DNA of 64,000 bases, from contig NZ_PZPL01000001.1 of the NCBI RefSeq assembly GCF_003044275.1, positions 3,804,018 to 3,868,017 on the forward strand, given 5' to 3'. The notes below the pieces were generated by a model. That model was not told the DNA's origin, searched no databases, and was given only the letters and a program-made list of their open reading frames with translations. Made by a program: the position numbers and the translations under genes. Below, in pieces: positions 1 through 9,036 of the stretch (position 1 is the first letter of the stretch; every line of letters starts with the position of its first letter). This DNA comes from Rathayibacter caricis DSM 15933. GTDB taxonomy: Bacteria > Actinomycetota > Actinomycetes > Actinomycetales > Microbacteriaceae.

Positions 1-453
1 GACGAGCTGCGTCAGGCCGACGCTGACGAGGGCGGCGACGGCGTAGTACAGCGCGGCCCAGCGCCTCCGGAACACGAGCAGGACGGCCACGATGGCCAGC
101 GGGATGATCGCGGTGCCGGTGATGCCGGCGCCGACCGTGTTCATGATCAGGGCGGGGATGTCCCAGACGCTCGAGCGGTGCTCGACGACCTCGTCCATCC
201 ACTCGACGTCGAAGCCGAAGGCGGTGGTGGGGCGGTAGGCGATCATGATCGCGAGGACGACGGTGATCAGCAGGGCGATCGACGCCGAGATGAGCGGCCA
301 GCGGCGCGAGACGCGGTGCGCGACCTCCTGCGTGAGGACCTTGGTCGCCGCGGGGTCCGCGGACGGCGCGGCCGTGGTCATCCGCTCGCGCTGCACCGCG
401 TCGGGGGACGCCGACGCCGGCTCGGTCGGGGGGCGGTTCTCGCGGTTCACCAT
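1..453 (-). CDS. PAP2-family phosphatase-like membrane protein, partial (3' end outside window)
   Basis: The gene starts at 453 and runs off the left edge, leaving about 151 residues. A polar Ala/Pro-rich N-terminus of about 50 residues is followed by a hydrophobic helix (ISASIALLITVVLAIMIAY), a loop beginning with an acidic stretch (VEWMDEVVEH), and two more hydrophobic helices. This order resembles the N-terminal half of PAP2 (phosphatidic acid phosphatase type 2) membrane phosphatases, but the catalytic KxxxxxxRP / SGH / SRxxxxxHxxxD motifs would lie outside the window, so the family call is an inference. An in-frame ATG at 381 is an alternative start; neither start has a strong ribosome site. 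Confidence 0.5.
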   Translation of the reverse strand, partial: MVNRENRPPTEPASASPDAVQRERMTTAAPSADPAATKVLTQEVAHRVSRRWPLISASIALLITVVLAIMIAYRPTTAFGFDVEWMDEVVEHRSSVWDIPALIMNTVGAGITGTAIIPLAIVAVLLVFRRRWAALYYAVAALVSVGLTQLV

Positions 454-532
454 ATGGACATGATGCCGCGATGGCCGTTCACCTTGCGGGGGCTTGCGCC
501 GGGCGCGGGGCGCTGCGTTCGGGCGGTGCTGT

Positions 533-897
533 GCGCGATCTGCAGGGGTCTGCGCGATCTGCAGGGGTTCCGGAGGGGAACTCGCTTTCCTCCGCGGGGA
601 CCCCTCGCCGACAGCGGGATCCCCTGCGAATCGTGCAGATGCCTGCAGATCGTGCGGGGGCCTGCAGATCGGACGACGGCGCCTCGGTCGGTGCGATCTG
701 CAGGGGTTCCGCGCCGGAACACGCTTCCCTCCGGACAACGGCGTCGGGATCGCCCGGATCCCCTGCAGATCGCACTGAGGCCTGCAGATCGCACCGAGGC
801 CTGCGAATCGTGCAGAGGCCTGCAGATCGCACCGGGGCCTGCAGATCGTGCAAGTCCCTGCGGATCGCACCGGGGCCCCGCGGATCGCACCGAGGGA
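533..897. repeat. Array of GCGATCTGCAGG / CCTGCAGATCGC repeats in two inverted composite units
   Basis: This gene-free interval holds at least 12 copies of a 12-14 nt core, GCGATCTGCAGG or its complement, spaced about 18-20 nt apart. Copies are oriented: GATCTGCAGGGG copies at 533-571 are followed by a roughly 45 nt spacer and then CCTGCAGATCG copies to about 671. A second unit starts with GTGCGATCTGCAGGGGTT at 691 and, after about 45 nt, ends in a run of CCTGCAGATCGCACC copies from 756 to 897. Both spacers are bounded by GGTTCC and GGATCCCC. The same composite recurs at 27459-27622. I know of no named family that matches it. No open frame in the interval looks like a protein. Confidence 0.85.
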
Positions 898-911
898 GGA
901 GGAGCCGCGCG

Positions 912-2174
912 TCAGTCCTGCAGGGCGGCGACCGTCCGCGGGCGGACGATCAGCCAGAGCGCGAGGATCGAGACGGTCGCGGTCGCCATCATGACCAGGG
1001 CCATCGGCACGGCGGAGGACGCACCGAAGATCCCGGAGATCGGCGAGAGCAGGCCGGCGACTCCGAAGTTCACCGCACCCAGCAGCGACGCGGCGGTGCC
1101 CGCCTCCCTGCCGTGGTTCACGAGGCCCAGCACCTGCACGCAGGGGAAGCTGAAGCCGCAGGAGGCGATGAACAGCCAGAGCGGGACGAGCGTGCCCCAG
1201 AGTCCGAAGCCGAGGACGTCGAACAGCGCGATCAGCCCGGCCGACGTGAAGAGCGACACGGTGGTGATCGCGAGGATCCACTGCGGGCCGACCCGGCGGC
1301 TGAGGCGCGAGGACGCCTGCACGCCGAAGACGACTCCGAGCGAGTTGACCGCGAAGAGCAGGCCGTACTGCTGCGCGTCGAAGCCGTAGAGGCCCTGGAA
1401 GAGGAAGGAGGAGCTCGAGAGGTAGGTGAAGAGGCCGGCGAAGGTCATGCCTCCGATGACCGCGACGCCGACGAACTGGCGGTCGCCGAGCACCGAGCCG
1501 TAGCGCTGCGCGAGGGAGCGGCGATCGCGGTCGTCGCGCGCGGTCCGCGGGCGGGTCTCGACGATGAGGAGCGCCACGGCGACCATCACGACGAGGCCGT
1601 AGCCGGCGAGGAAGACGAAGACTCCGCGCCAGTCCATGACGAGCAGGAGCTGCGAGCCGATCACCGGGGCGAGGACGGGAGCGAGACCCGACACCAGGGC
1701 GAGGCGGGAGAGCATCTTGACGAGCGGACGACCGCCGAAGAGGTCGCGGACCATCGCCATGGCGACGACTCCGCCCGCCGCGGCACCCGCGCCCATCAGC
1801 ACGCGGAACACGCCGAGCCAGACGATGTCGGGCGCGAAGGCGGCGCCGATGCAGGTGAGCACGTGCACGGCCGTGGCCAGGATCAGCGGCAGCCGGCGCC
1901 CGACCGCGTCGCTCCACGGCCCCACGATCAGCTGGCCGAGGGCGAAGCCGAGCGTCGTGCCGGTGAGGGTCAGCTGCACCGCCGCCTCGGACACGTTCAG
2001 CTCGCTCTGCAGCACCGGGAACGCGGGGAGGTAGAGGTCGATCGTGAACGGGCCGAGCGCGGTGAGCGCTCCCAGAACGATGATGTAGACGAGCCGCTGA
2101 CGCGCGGTCAGGGCGTCGCCGGGGTGGCGGTGGACGGGGACGGAGCCGGTGGGCGTCGAGGCGACGGTGGTCAC
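912..2174 (-). CDS. Bcr/CflA-type multidrug efflux MFS transporter
   Basis: The 420-residue protein is a 12-helix major facilitator antiporter that should export drugs or other small molecules across the cytoplasmic membrane. The first loop carries the MFS motif-A variant GPWSDAVGRRLPL after helix 2, and the first helix ends in FTIDLYLPAFP, which is characteristic of the Bcr/CflA (DHA1) group. I start it at the GTG at 2174 because AGGAAGG lies 6-8 nt upstream; the open frame continues to an ATG at 2264, but those 30 residues are Ala/Pro-rich and unlike the family. It stands alone, 200 nt from the GH42 gene, with a repeat array downstream. Confidence 0.9.
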   Translation of the reverse strand: MTTVASTPTGSVPVHRHPGDALTARQRLVYIIVLGALTALGPFTIDLYLPAFPVLQSELNVSEAAVQLTLTGTTLGFALGQLIVGPWSDAVGRRLPLILATAVHVLTCIGAAFAPDIVWLGVFRVLMGAGAAAGGVVAMAMVRDLFGGRPLVKMLSRLALVSGLAPVLAPVIGSQLLLVMDWRGVFVFLAGYGLVVMVAVALLIVETRPRTARDDRDRRSLAQRYGSVLGDRQFVGVAVIGGMTFAGLFTYLSSSSFLFQGLYGFDAQQYGLLFAVNSLGVVFGVQASSRLSRRVGPQWILAITTVSLFTSAGLIALFDVLGFGLWGTLVPLWLFIASCGFSFPCVQVLGLVNHGREAGTAASLLGAVNFGVAGLLSPISGIFGASSAVPMALVMMATATVSILALWLIVRPRTVAALQD

Positions 2175-2376
2175 GGAGGCCTTCCTGCGCAGGAGCGCGG
2201 GGAGCGGAGCTGGAGCGGCTGGAACGGCCGCGAGGAGCGGCGCCGGACCCTCGGATCCGTGCACCGCTCCTCACGCTAACCGCCGAGAGCGCCTGTGTAC
2301 TCCCCCTCGGTCGAATTGATTCGACTATCAGTCCATGCGAGGACGTGATCGGCGCGATCCGAGACCGGGAGCGCTC

Positions 2377-4353
2377 TCACTCCACCCGGAGCAGTGCGAC
2401 CCCCTGGGGCGCGAGGGTGACGGAGTCGGCGCGCCCGCCGGTCAGCACGTCGACCCCCGCGATCGGCACGACGGCGTCCGAGCGCCCGTGGTTGATCGCG
2501 AAGACGAGCGCGCCGCGGCGGATGAGCTCCACTCCCTCGAGGGGCTCGGCGAGGATCCCCTCGACACCCGCGTCGGCGAGCGCGCGCTCGACGACCGTGC
2601 CGAGCAGCTCCGGCGCGGGCCAGGTCGCGACGTACCAGGCGGAGCCGCCTCCCACCGTCTCGCGGCGGGTGATCGCGGGCCAGCCGTCGAGGTCGTCGGT
2701 GAAGCGCGCGAGTACCTCCGCACCGTCGGCGTGCAGGTACTCGCGCCACCGGGTGATCGCGCCCGCCAGCGAGCCGGTCACGGTGGACTCGGGAAGATCG
2801 TCCGAGAACGCGTCGGCGGAGGCGAGCGGAGCGAACTCCTCGACGCGCACGCCGAGCGTCGACTGCAGCGCGCCGAGGTAGCCGCCCTCGGTGATGTGCG
2901 CGTCCTCGTCGGTGATGCCGCTCTGGAACGTGGTGATGAGGTGCCCGCCGCCCTCCGCGTACGCGGCGAGGCCGGCCAGATCCTCCGCTCGCGCGGTGAA
3001 CAGCGCCGGAGCGACGACGAGGTCGTAGCCGTCGAACGGCCCGGAGGCACGCACGAAGTCGACCGTGACGTGGCGGCGGGTGAACTCGCGGTGCCAGGCG
3101 GTCACGTGCGCCGCGTAGTCGATCTCGCCGGGAGTGGCGTCCTGCTCGATCGACCACCAGCTGTCCCAGTCGAAGACGATCGCCACGCGCGCGGCCACCT
3201 CCGTGCCCAGGATCTCGTCGAGGCGGCCGAGCTCGGCGCCCAGCTCCTCGACCTCGCGGAACACGCGCGTCTCGGGGCCGCCGTGCGGCACGAGGCCGGA
3301 GTGGAACTTCTCGGCCCCGGCGCGCGACTGCCGCCACTGGAAGAACAGGATGCCGTCGGCTCCGCGGCCCAGCACCTGGTAGCTCCAGGCGCGCATCTGG
3401 CCGGGCTTCTTCGGGGCGTTGCTGCGGCGCCAGTTGACGGCGCTCGTCGCCTGCTCCATCAGCAGCCACGGGCGGCCCTCGCCCAGCGAGCGCATCAGGT
3501 CGCGGGCGACCGCGGCGGTGAAGGGCGCCTCCGGATCGGCGGGGTCGGGGTAGAGGTCGTCGGACACGACGTCGACGTGCGGCGCCCATGCCCAGTAGTC
3601 GACGGGCTTGAAGAGCCCCATGAAGTTGGTGGTGATCGGGGTCTCGGGCGAGTACTCGCGCAGGATCTCCTTCTCGGCCAGGTAGCACTCGAGCAGCTGG
3701 CGGGAGGAGAAGCGGTCGAAGTCCAGGCGCTGGGTCGGGTTCGGCAGGGTCGGCATCGCGGCGGGCGGGCGCACCTCCTCGAAGCTCGAGTAGCGCTGCG
3801 ACCAGAAGGCGGTGCCCCAGGCCTCGTTGAGCGCCTCGATGCTGCCGTACTTGGCGCTCAGCCACTCGCGGAACGCGACGACGGCCGACTCGGAGTAGTC
3901 GTGCGAGACGTGGCAGCCGTACTCGTTGCCGATGTGCCACATCTCGAGCGCGGGGTGGCCGGCGTAGCGCTCGGCCAGCTTCCGGACGAGGCGCGCGGCG
4001 TAGCGGCGGTAGACGGGCGAGGACGGCGCGTACTGCTGGCGCGAGCCGACTCCGAGGACCACGCCGTCAGCGGTGACGGGCAGCATCTCGGGGTGCTCGT
4101 GGCTCAGCCACGGGGGCGGGGACGCGGTGGCGGTGGCGAGGTCGACGCGGACGCCGCCGGCGTGCAGGCCGTCGAGGACCTCGTCGAGCCAGGCGAAGTC
4201 GAACTCGCCGTCGCGCGGCTCCAGGTGCGCCCACGAGAAGACGCCCACCGTCGCGAGATTCACTCCGGCGCGGTTCATCAGGGTCACGTCCTCGGGCCAC
4301 ACCTCCTTCGGCCACTGCTCGGGGTTGTAGTCGCCTCCGTAGCGAACGGGCAT
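2377..4353 (-). CDS. Beta-galactosidase, glycoside hydrolase family 42
   Basis: The 658-residue enzyme should hydrolyse terminal beta-galactosides in the cytoplasm (no signal peptide). It opens with GGDYNPEQWPKEVW, the family signature. The acid/base Glu144 is in IGNEYG, and the probable nucleophile Glu300 is in LLMEQATSAVNW. The order is a TIM barrel (about 1-380), a trimerisation domain of Rossmann type, and a small C-terminal beta domain, at normal family length. AAGGAGAG sits 6 nt before the ATG. It lies downstream of the ROK regulator and the alpha-xylosidase, which suggests removal of galactose from xyloglucan- or galactan-type oligosaccharides. A LacI-type operator 80 nt upstream (4436-4449) shows that it has its own promoter. 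Confidence 0.95.
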   Translation of the reverse strand: MPVRYGGDYNPEQWPKEVWPEDVTLMNRAGVNLATVGVFSWAHLEPRDGEFDFAWLDEVLDGLHAGGVRVDLATATASPPPWLSHEHPEMLPVTADGVVLGVGSRQQYAPSSPVYRRYAARLVRKLAERYAGHPALEMWHIGNEYGCHVSHDYSESAVVAFREWLSAKYGSIEALNEAWGTAFWSQRYSSFEEVRPPAAMPTLPNPTQRLDFDRFSSRQLLECYLAEKEILREYSPETPITTNFMGLFKPVDYWAWAPHVDVVSDDLYPDPADPEAPFTAAVARDLMRSLGEGRPWLLMEQATSAVNWRRSNAPKKPGQMRAWSYQVLGRGADGILFFQWRQSRAGAEKFHSGLVPHGGPETRVFREVEELGAELGRLDEILGTEVAARVAIVFDWDSWWSIEQDATPGEIDYAAHVTAWHREFTRRHVTVDFVRASGPFDGYDLVVAPALFTARAEDLAGLAAYAEGGGHLITTFQSGITDEDAHITEGGYLGALQSTLGVRVEEFAPLASADAFSDDLPESTVTGSLAGAITRWREYLHADGAEVLARFTDDLDGWPAITRRETVGGGSAWYVATWPAPELLGTVVERALADAGVEGILAEPLEGVELIRRGALVFAINHGRSDAVVPIAGVDVLTGGRADSVTLAPQGVALLRVE

Positions 4354-4435
4354 GTGCTCTCTCCTTCGACCGCCGCAGCGGTGGTGCGGGCCGGGGCGCC
4401 GACGGTGGTGCCCGATCCCGGTGGTCCTCCAGCAG

Positions 4436-4449
4436 GGTAAACGCTTACC
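4436..4449. promoter_or_regulatory. LacI-type operator GGTAAACGCTTACC upstream of the GH42 gene
   Basis: The 14-mer is a near-perfect palindrome around the central CG typical of LacI-family sites. It lies between the ROK stop and the GH42 start. Almost the same word (GGTAAACGCTTTCC) occurs at 35155-35168 before the DUF993 operon, suggesting a shared regulator. Confidence 0.65.
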
Positions 4450-4473
4450 TCCGCCGCGCCCAAGTCCCCGTCA

Positions 4474-5664
4474 TCACGGGGCGAGCGGATGCAGCGGCGC
4501 GGCCAGCGGATGGGCGAGCAGCTGCTCGAACGCGAGCTCGGCCGCTCCGATCATCAGCAGATCGCCGCCGAGCTCGGTGCGCGCGATGCGGACCGACTCG
4601 AGCGCCACCCGGAACGGACCGCCGTGGGTCAGGCGCTCCTCGAGGAACCCGGGCGCCACGCCGACCAGGGCGCCGAGGAAGCCGCCGAGCACGACCAGCT
4701 GCGGGTTGAAGATGTTGACGACGTTCCGGAGGGCCACGGCCAGGTGGCCGAGCTGGCGCTCGACCTCCGCGCGGACCGCCGGGTCCTCGGAGGCGGCGAG
4801 CGCCTCCTCCAGCCGCTCGCTCTCCTCCAGGCCCAGCACGCGCAGCAGCTCGGCGCGGCCGACCTCGGTCTCGAGGCAGCCGACCGCGCCGCAGTGGCAG
4901 TCGACGCCCGCGCTGTTGACGAGGGTGTGGCCGATCTCGCCCGCGTAGCCGTCGATGCCGTGCAGCGGAGCGCCTCCGACGATCACGCCCGCGCCGACGC
5001 CGCTGGCGCCGCCGTTGAGGTAGATCAGGTGCGAGACGTCGCGGCCGGCGCCGAGCGCGCTCTCGGCCAGGGCGCCGAGGTTGGCGTCGTTCGCCGAGAG
5101 GACGGGGAGCCCGGTCGCGTCGGCGAGCATCCGCGAGAACGGCTCGTCGCTCCAGCCCAGGTGCGGGCCGGTGCGGACGAGGCCGTCGGCGTCGCGGACG
5201 AGGCCGGGCACCGCGACTCCGATGCCGACCGTGCGGGCGTCGGCGGGCAGCTCGGCGCGCAGCTCGGCGATCGCGTCCGCGGCGAGCGCGGCGGCCGCCT
5301 CGGCAGTGGGCACGAGCGCGGTGCGGCGGAGGCGGCGGCGCACCTCCGCGTCGAAGCCGACCACCGCGACCGTCACGGCGTCGATCTCGGGGTTCACGGC
5401 GAACGCGACGACCCGCGGATCGGCCCCGACGATCGGACTCGGCCGGCCGACCTGGTTCAGCGTGTCGGGATCGCGCTCGCGCACGATGCCGAGCTCGACC
5501 AGCTCGCCCACGAGGGCGGCGATGGTCGAGCGGTTCAGCCCGGTCGCCCGCGTCAGCTGCGAACGGGAGCGGGGCCCGCCGCGGTGCACGAGGCGCAGGA
5601 TCGCCGCCAGGTTGTGGCGCCGGACCCGGTCGAGAGTGTTGCCGCGCGTCGCGTGGTCGGGCAT
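4474..5664 (-). CDS. ROK-family transcriptional regulator (NagC/XylR type)
   Basis: The 396-residue protein has an N-terminal winged helix-turn-helix (about residues 10-75, with SRSQLTRATGLNRSTIAALV as recognition region) fused to an actin-like ROK sugar-binding domain. The ROK zinc motif is intact as CHCGAVGCLE, and the inducer pocket motif HLIYLNGGASGVGAG is present. It probably represses neighbouring sugar genes and is released by a sugar or sugar phosphate. Glycosidase genes lie on both sides, both on the same strand. AGAGGAGA precedes the ATG. Family members of this layout are about 380-410 residues, so it is full length. Its ligand cannot be read from sequence; xylose, galactose or glucose are plausible. 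Confidence 0.92.
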   Translation of the reverse strand: MPDHATRGNTLDRVRRHNLAAILRLVHRGGPRSRSQLTRATGLNRSTIAALVGELVELGIVRERDPDTLNQVGRPSPIVGADPRVVAFAVNPEIDAVTVAVVGFDAEVRRRLRRTALVPTAEAAAALAADAIAELRAELPADARTVGIGVAVPGLVRDADGLVRTGPHLGWSDEPFSRMLADATGLPVLSANDANLGALAESALGAGRDVSHLIYLNGGASGVGAGVIVGGAPLHGIDGYAGEIGHTLVNSAGVDCHCGAVGCLETEVGRAELLRVLGLEESERLEEALAASEDPAVRAEVERQLGHLAVALRNVVNIFNPQLVVLGGFLGALVGVAPGFLEERLTHGGPFRVALESVRIARTELGGDLLMIGAAELAFEQLLAHPLAAPLHPLAP

Positions 5665-5798
5665 TCCGCGGTCTCCTCTGGTCTCGGGTCAGCCTATCGG
5701 CGGGCCTCGGCGCCCTCGTTCCGACGGAACGTCCGCCGAGAGCCCCTCTCGCGCACGATGGTGACTGAGAGGCGCTCCCGGCGGAGGTTCTGCACGAT

Positions 5799-8015
5799 TC
5801 AGGCGCCGACGCGGCTCCAGGTCCAGCTGCCCTCCGGCCCGTCGACGCTCACATCGGCACCCGAGCGGGTGACGGTGAAGACCGTCTCGACCCCGGAGTC
5901 GTGCGCCACGACCCGCACCTCGCGCGCGCCGCCGCCGCCCGGGAACACCAGGAGCTCGAGCCCGTCGAGGTAGTCGTACTCCGCGACGTCGGTCCGCGAG
6001 CCGACCGGCACCACTGCCCCCTCGCGCACGTAGAGCGGCAGGGTGTCGAAGCCGTGGACCTCGCGGCGCCACTCCCCCGTCGAGTCGACGATCTCACCGG
6101 TCCACCAGCTGGTCCAGCGTCCGCGGGGCAGGTAGAACTCGACCGAGCCGTCAGGAGTGAAGACCGGGGCGACCAGCAGGTCGCGGCCGAGCATGTACTG
6201 CGTGTCCAGGTGCGCCGCGTTCCGGTCGTCCTCGAACTCGAGCGTCATCGGCCGCATCACCGGGATCCCCTCGCGCGCCGCCTCCGCGCCCGCCGCGTAG
6301 AGGTACGGCATCAGCGAGAGCTTGAGCTCGGTGAAGCGGCGGGTGATGTCGACCGCCTCGTCGCCGAACTCCCACGGCACGCGGACCGAGGTGGAGCCGT
6401 GCAGGCGGGAGTGCGAGGAGAGCAGTCCGAACGCGAGCCAGCGCTTGAAGACGCCCGGGTCGGGCGTTCCCTCGAAGCCGCCGATGTCGTGCGCCCAGAA
6501 GCCGAAGCCGCCGAGCGCGAGCGAGAGTCCGCCGCGGAGGGTCTCGGCCATCGAGACGTAGGACGAGGTGTTGTCGCCGCCCCAGTGCACCGGCAGGGCC
6601 TGCCCGCCGACGGTGGCGCTGCGGGCGAAGAGCGTCGCGCGCCCCTCCCCCAGCTCCTCGACGAGCACCTGGTGCACCGCGAGGTTGTAGAGCTGGGTGT
6701 ACCAGTTGTGCATCGCCTCCGGGTCGGTGCCGTCGGCCCAGACCACGCCCTCGGCCGGGATCCGCTCGCCGAAGTCGGTCTTGAAGGAGTCGACGCCCTG
6801 GCGGACGAGCACGCGCAGCTTGTCCTGGAACCAGCGCGTCGCGTCCGGGTTCGTGAAGTCGACCAGCGCCATGCCGGCGACCCAGAGGTCCCACTGCCAG
6901 ACGTCGCCCGACGTCGTCCTCAGCAGGTAGCCCTTCTCGCGGCCCTCCGCGAAGAGCGGCGACGCCTGCGCGATGTACGGGTTGATCCAGACGCAGGTCT
7001 TCAGGCCCCGGTCGTGCAGGCGGGCGAGCATGCCCTCGGGGTCCGGGAAGGTGCGGGAGTCCCACTCGAGGTCGGTCCACTGGAACTCGCGCATCCAGAA
7101 GCAGTCGAAGTGGAAGGCCGACAGCGGCAGCTCGCGCTCGGCGAAGCCGTCGATGAAGGAGTTGACGGTGTCCTCGTCGTAGCTCGTCGTGAAGCTGGTG
7201 GTCAGCCAGAGGCCGTAGCTCCACGCGGGCACGACGGAGGGGCGGCCGGCGAGCCCCGTGTACCGGCGCAGGACGTCCTTCTTCGTCGGGCCCTGGATCA
7301 CCAGGTACTCCAGCGCCTCGCCGCCGACCGAGAACTGCACGCGCTCGACCGACTCCGAGCCGATCTCGAACGAGACGAGGCCGGGGTCGTTGACGAGCAC
7401 GCCGTAGCCGCGGTTGGAGAGGTAGAAGGGCACGTTCTTGTAGGCCTGCTCGGAGGAGGTCCCTCCGTCGGCGTTCCACACGTCGACCGTCTGGCCGTTC
7501 TTCACGAACGGGCCGAATCGCTCGCCGAGACCGTAGACGAGCTCGCCGACTCCGAGGTCGAGCTGCTCGTGCACGTAGGGATCGCCGTCGGGTCCGGTCA
7601 GGTAGCCCTGGGACTTGTGGCCGGAGCCGGTCAGGCGCGTGCCGGTCGCGGTGTCCCAGAACTCGAGCGACCAGGGCGCGCCCTGCGCGACGCGGACCTC
7701 GAGGTCGCCCGTGCGGAGCACGCCGCCCGCCTCCGTGACGCTCGCCTCGCCGACCGAGCCCTCGGTCAGGGCGAAGCCGGGCCGTGTGGCGGTGCCGCGC
7801 CAGTGCTCGATGCGCACCTTCGCGACTCCCTCGGCGGGCGAGGAGACCGTGACGGTGAGCGCGGGACGGTTCAGCACGTCGCCGCGGCCCTGGATGACCT
7901 TCGTCGGCGCGATCACCTCCAGTGCGGAGCCGGTGGCGCGGATGTCGTACGCCTCCTGCGCGAACAGGGCGGTGAATCCGGCCCTCGTCTGCCAGAACCC
8001 GTCGGTGAACTTCAT
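5799..8015 (-). CDS. yicI: Alpha-xylosidase, glycoside hydrolase family 31 (YicI type)
   Basis: The 738-residue cytoplasmic enzyme should release alpha-linked xylose from isoprimeverose-type ends. The nucleophile Asp414 lies in FKTDFGERIP and the acid/base Asp481 in VHWGGD, at almost the same numbering as E. coli YicI (416/482). SHDIGGFE-like WAHDIGGFEG follows. An N-terminal beta-sandwich precedes the barrel and two beta domains close the protein. The start is the ATG at 8015, with AGAGAGG ahead; the longer frame to 8072 adds 19 residues lacking a family match. It is the fourth gene of the binding protein-permease-permease run, separated by about 100 nt with a GC-rich hairpin, so import and cleavage are coordinated. 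Confidence 0.95.
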   Translation of the reverse strand: MKFTDGFWQTRAGFTALFAQEAYDIRATGSALEVIAPTKVIQGRGDVLNRPALTVTVSSPAEGVAKVRIEHWRGTATRPGFALTEGSVGEASVTEAGGVLRTGDLEVRVAQGAPWSLEFWDTATGTRLTGSGHKSQGYLTGPDGDPYVHEQLDLGVGELVYGLGERFGPFVKNGQTVDVWNADGGTSSEQAYKNVPFYLSNRGYGVLVNDPGLVSFEIGSESVERVQFSVGGEALEYLVIQGPTKKDVLRRYTGLAGRPSVVPAWSYGLWLTTSFTTSYDEDTVNSFIDGFAERELPLSAFHFDCFWMREFQWTDLEWDSRTFPDPEGMLARLHDRGLKTCVWINPYIAQASPLFAEGREKGYLLRTTSGDVWQWDLWVAGMALVDFTNPDATRWFQDKLRVLVRQGVDSFKTDFGERIPAEGVVWADGTDPEAMHNWYTQLYNLAVHQVLVEELGEGRATLFARSATVGGQALPVHWGGDNTSSYVSMAETLRGGLSLALGGFGFWAHDIGGFEGTPDPGVFKRWLAFGLLSSHSRLHGSTSVRVPWEFGDEAVDITRRFTELKLSLMPYLYAAGAEAAREGIPVMRPMTLEFEDDRNAAHLDTQYMLGRDLLVAPVFTPDGSVEFYLPRGRWTSWWTGEIVDSTGEWRREVHGFDTLPLYVREGAVVPVGSRTDVAEYDYLDGLELLVFPGGGGAREVRVVAHDSGVETVFTVTRSGADVSVDGPEGSWTWSRVGA

Positions 8016-8115
8016 GCGTGTGCCTCTCTGGTGGCGGTGGAGGTGGTCGTGCGTCGTGCGGAGTGCGGGCACCGCGGAGCAGGGGCCGGTGGGGCCCCCG
8101 CTTGCGGTGGTGGTG

Positions 8116-9036
8116 CTACTTGACCGCGCCGGCGGTGATGCCGCGGGTCAGCGTGCGCTGGAAGATCAGGAAGAAGATCAGCGTCGGGAGCAGGCCCAGC
8201 AGGGCGCTCGCGCTGGTCGTCGTGACGTCCATGATCTTGTCGCCCTGGAGGCTCGAGATCGCGATCGGGACGGTCTGCGTCGCGTCGCTCACGAGGAACA
8301 CCAGCGGGATGAGGAACTCGTTCCAGGTCCAGATGAAGAAGAAGATCATCAGCACCGAGAGGGTCGGCCGCGAGATCGGCACGATCACCCGGGTGAGCAC
8401 CTGCCACTTCGAGGCGCCGTCCAGCGCCGCGGCCTCGAGGATCTCCTTCGGGAACGTGCCGTAGACGCTCGAGAGCAGGTACGTGCCGAAGGCCGACTGG
8501 ATGACCGTGAAGATGATGATCACGGACAGCTGGCTGTCGTAGATCCCCACCGCCTTGAACATGTAGTACAGCGGGTAGAGCAGGGCCTCCTGCGGCAGCA
8601 TGTTCGCCAGCAGGAACAGCACGATGATCCAGCTGCGGCCCTTCACCCGGCCGATGCCGATCGCATAGGCGTTCAGCACCGAGAGGGCGACGGCGAGGAT
8701 CGCGACCGACCCCGAGATCAGGATCGAGTTGCCGAGCTTCTCGGGGAAGTTCACCCGCTCCCAGAAGGTCGACAGGCCGTCGAAGGAGAGCCCGGTCGGG
8801 AACGCGAGCGGCCCGTTCGCCGAGTACTCGTCGGGGGTCTTGAACGAGTTGAGCAGGATCAGCAGCACCGGGCTGATGATCACCAGCCCGATGACGATCG
8901 CGACCACGAGGATCGCCCAGTCGCCGATCGTGCGCTTGGTGGTGCCCTTGGCCGGCTTGGGCGCTCGGCGCGACGTGGTCAGGTCGCTGTCCGCGGTGCC
9001 CGCCTGCGTGAGGGGCAGGGTCTCGATGGCCGACAT
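8116..9036 (-). CDS. Carbohydrate ABC transporter permease, MalG type
   Basis: The protein of about 306 residues has an unusually long polar N-terminus (about 35 residues) followed by six membrane helices. The binding-protein-dependent permease EAA loop is visible as EAAALDGASKWQVLTRVIVP, and the C-terminal part matches the MalG/CUT1 class. It pairs with the upstream MalF-type permease, whose stop overlaps this start in TGATG, implying translational coupling. Together with the 10301-11677 binding protein it forms a CUT1 oligosaccharide importer. No ATPase gene is present, so a shared MsiK/UgpC-type ATPase encoded elsewhere is presumably used. The substrate is inferred to be a xylose-containing oligosaccharide. 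Confidence 0.93.
   Translation of the reverse strand: MSAIETLPLTQAGTADSDLTTSRRAPKPAKGTTKRTIGDWAILVVAIVIGLVIISPVLLILLNSFKTPDEYSANGPLAFPTGLSFDGLSTFWERVNFPEKLGNSILISGSVAILAVALSVLNAYAIGIGRVKGRSWIIVLFLLANMLPQEALLYPLYYMFKAVGIYDSQLSVIIIFTVIQSAFGTYLLSSVYGTFPKEILEAAALDGASKWQVLTRVIVPISRPTLSVLMIFFFIWTWNEFLIPLVFLVSDATQTVPIAISSLQGDKIMDVTTTSASALLGLLPTLIFFLIFQRTLTRGITAGAVK

Noticed and set aside
533..897. Possible CRISPR array
   Set aside because: Repeats are only 12-14 nt, occur in both orientations, and the intervening bases are short and not unique spacers. No cas genes are near.
912..2264. Long form of the MFS transporter starting at 2264
   Set aside because: The first 30 codons are Ala/Pro-rich, have no ribosome site and precede a GTG with a good Shine-Dalgarno.
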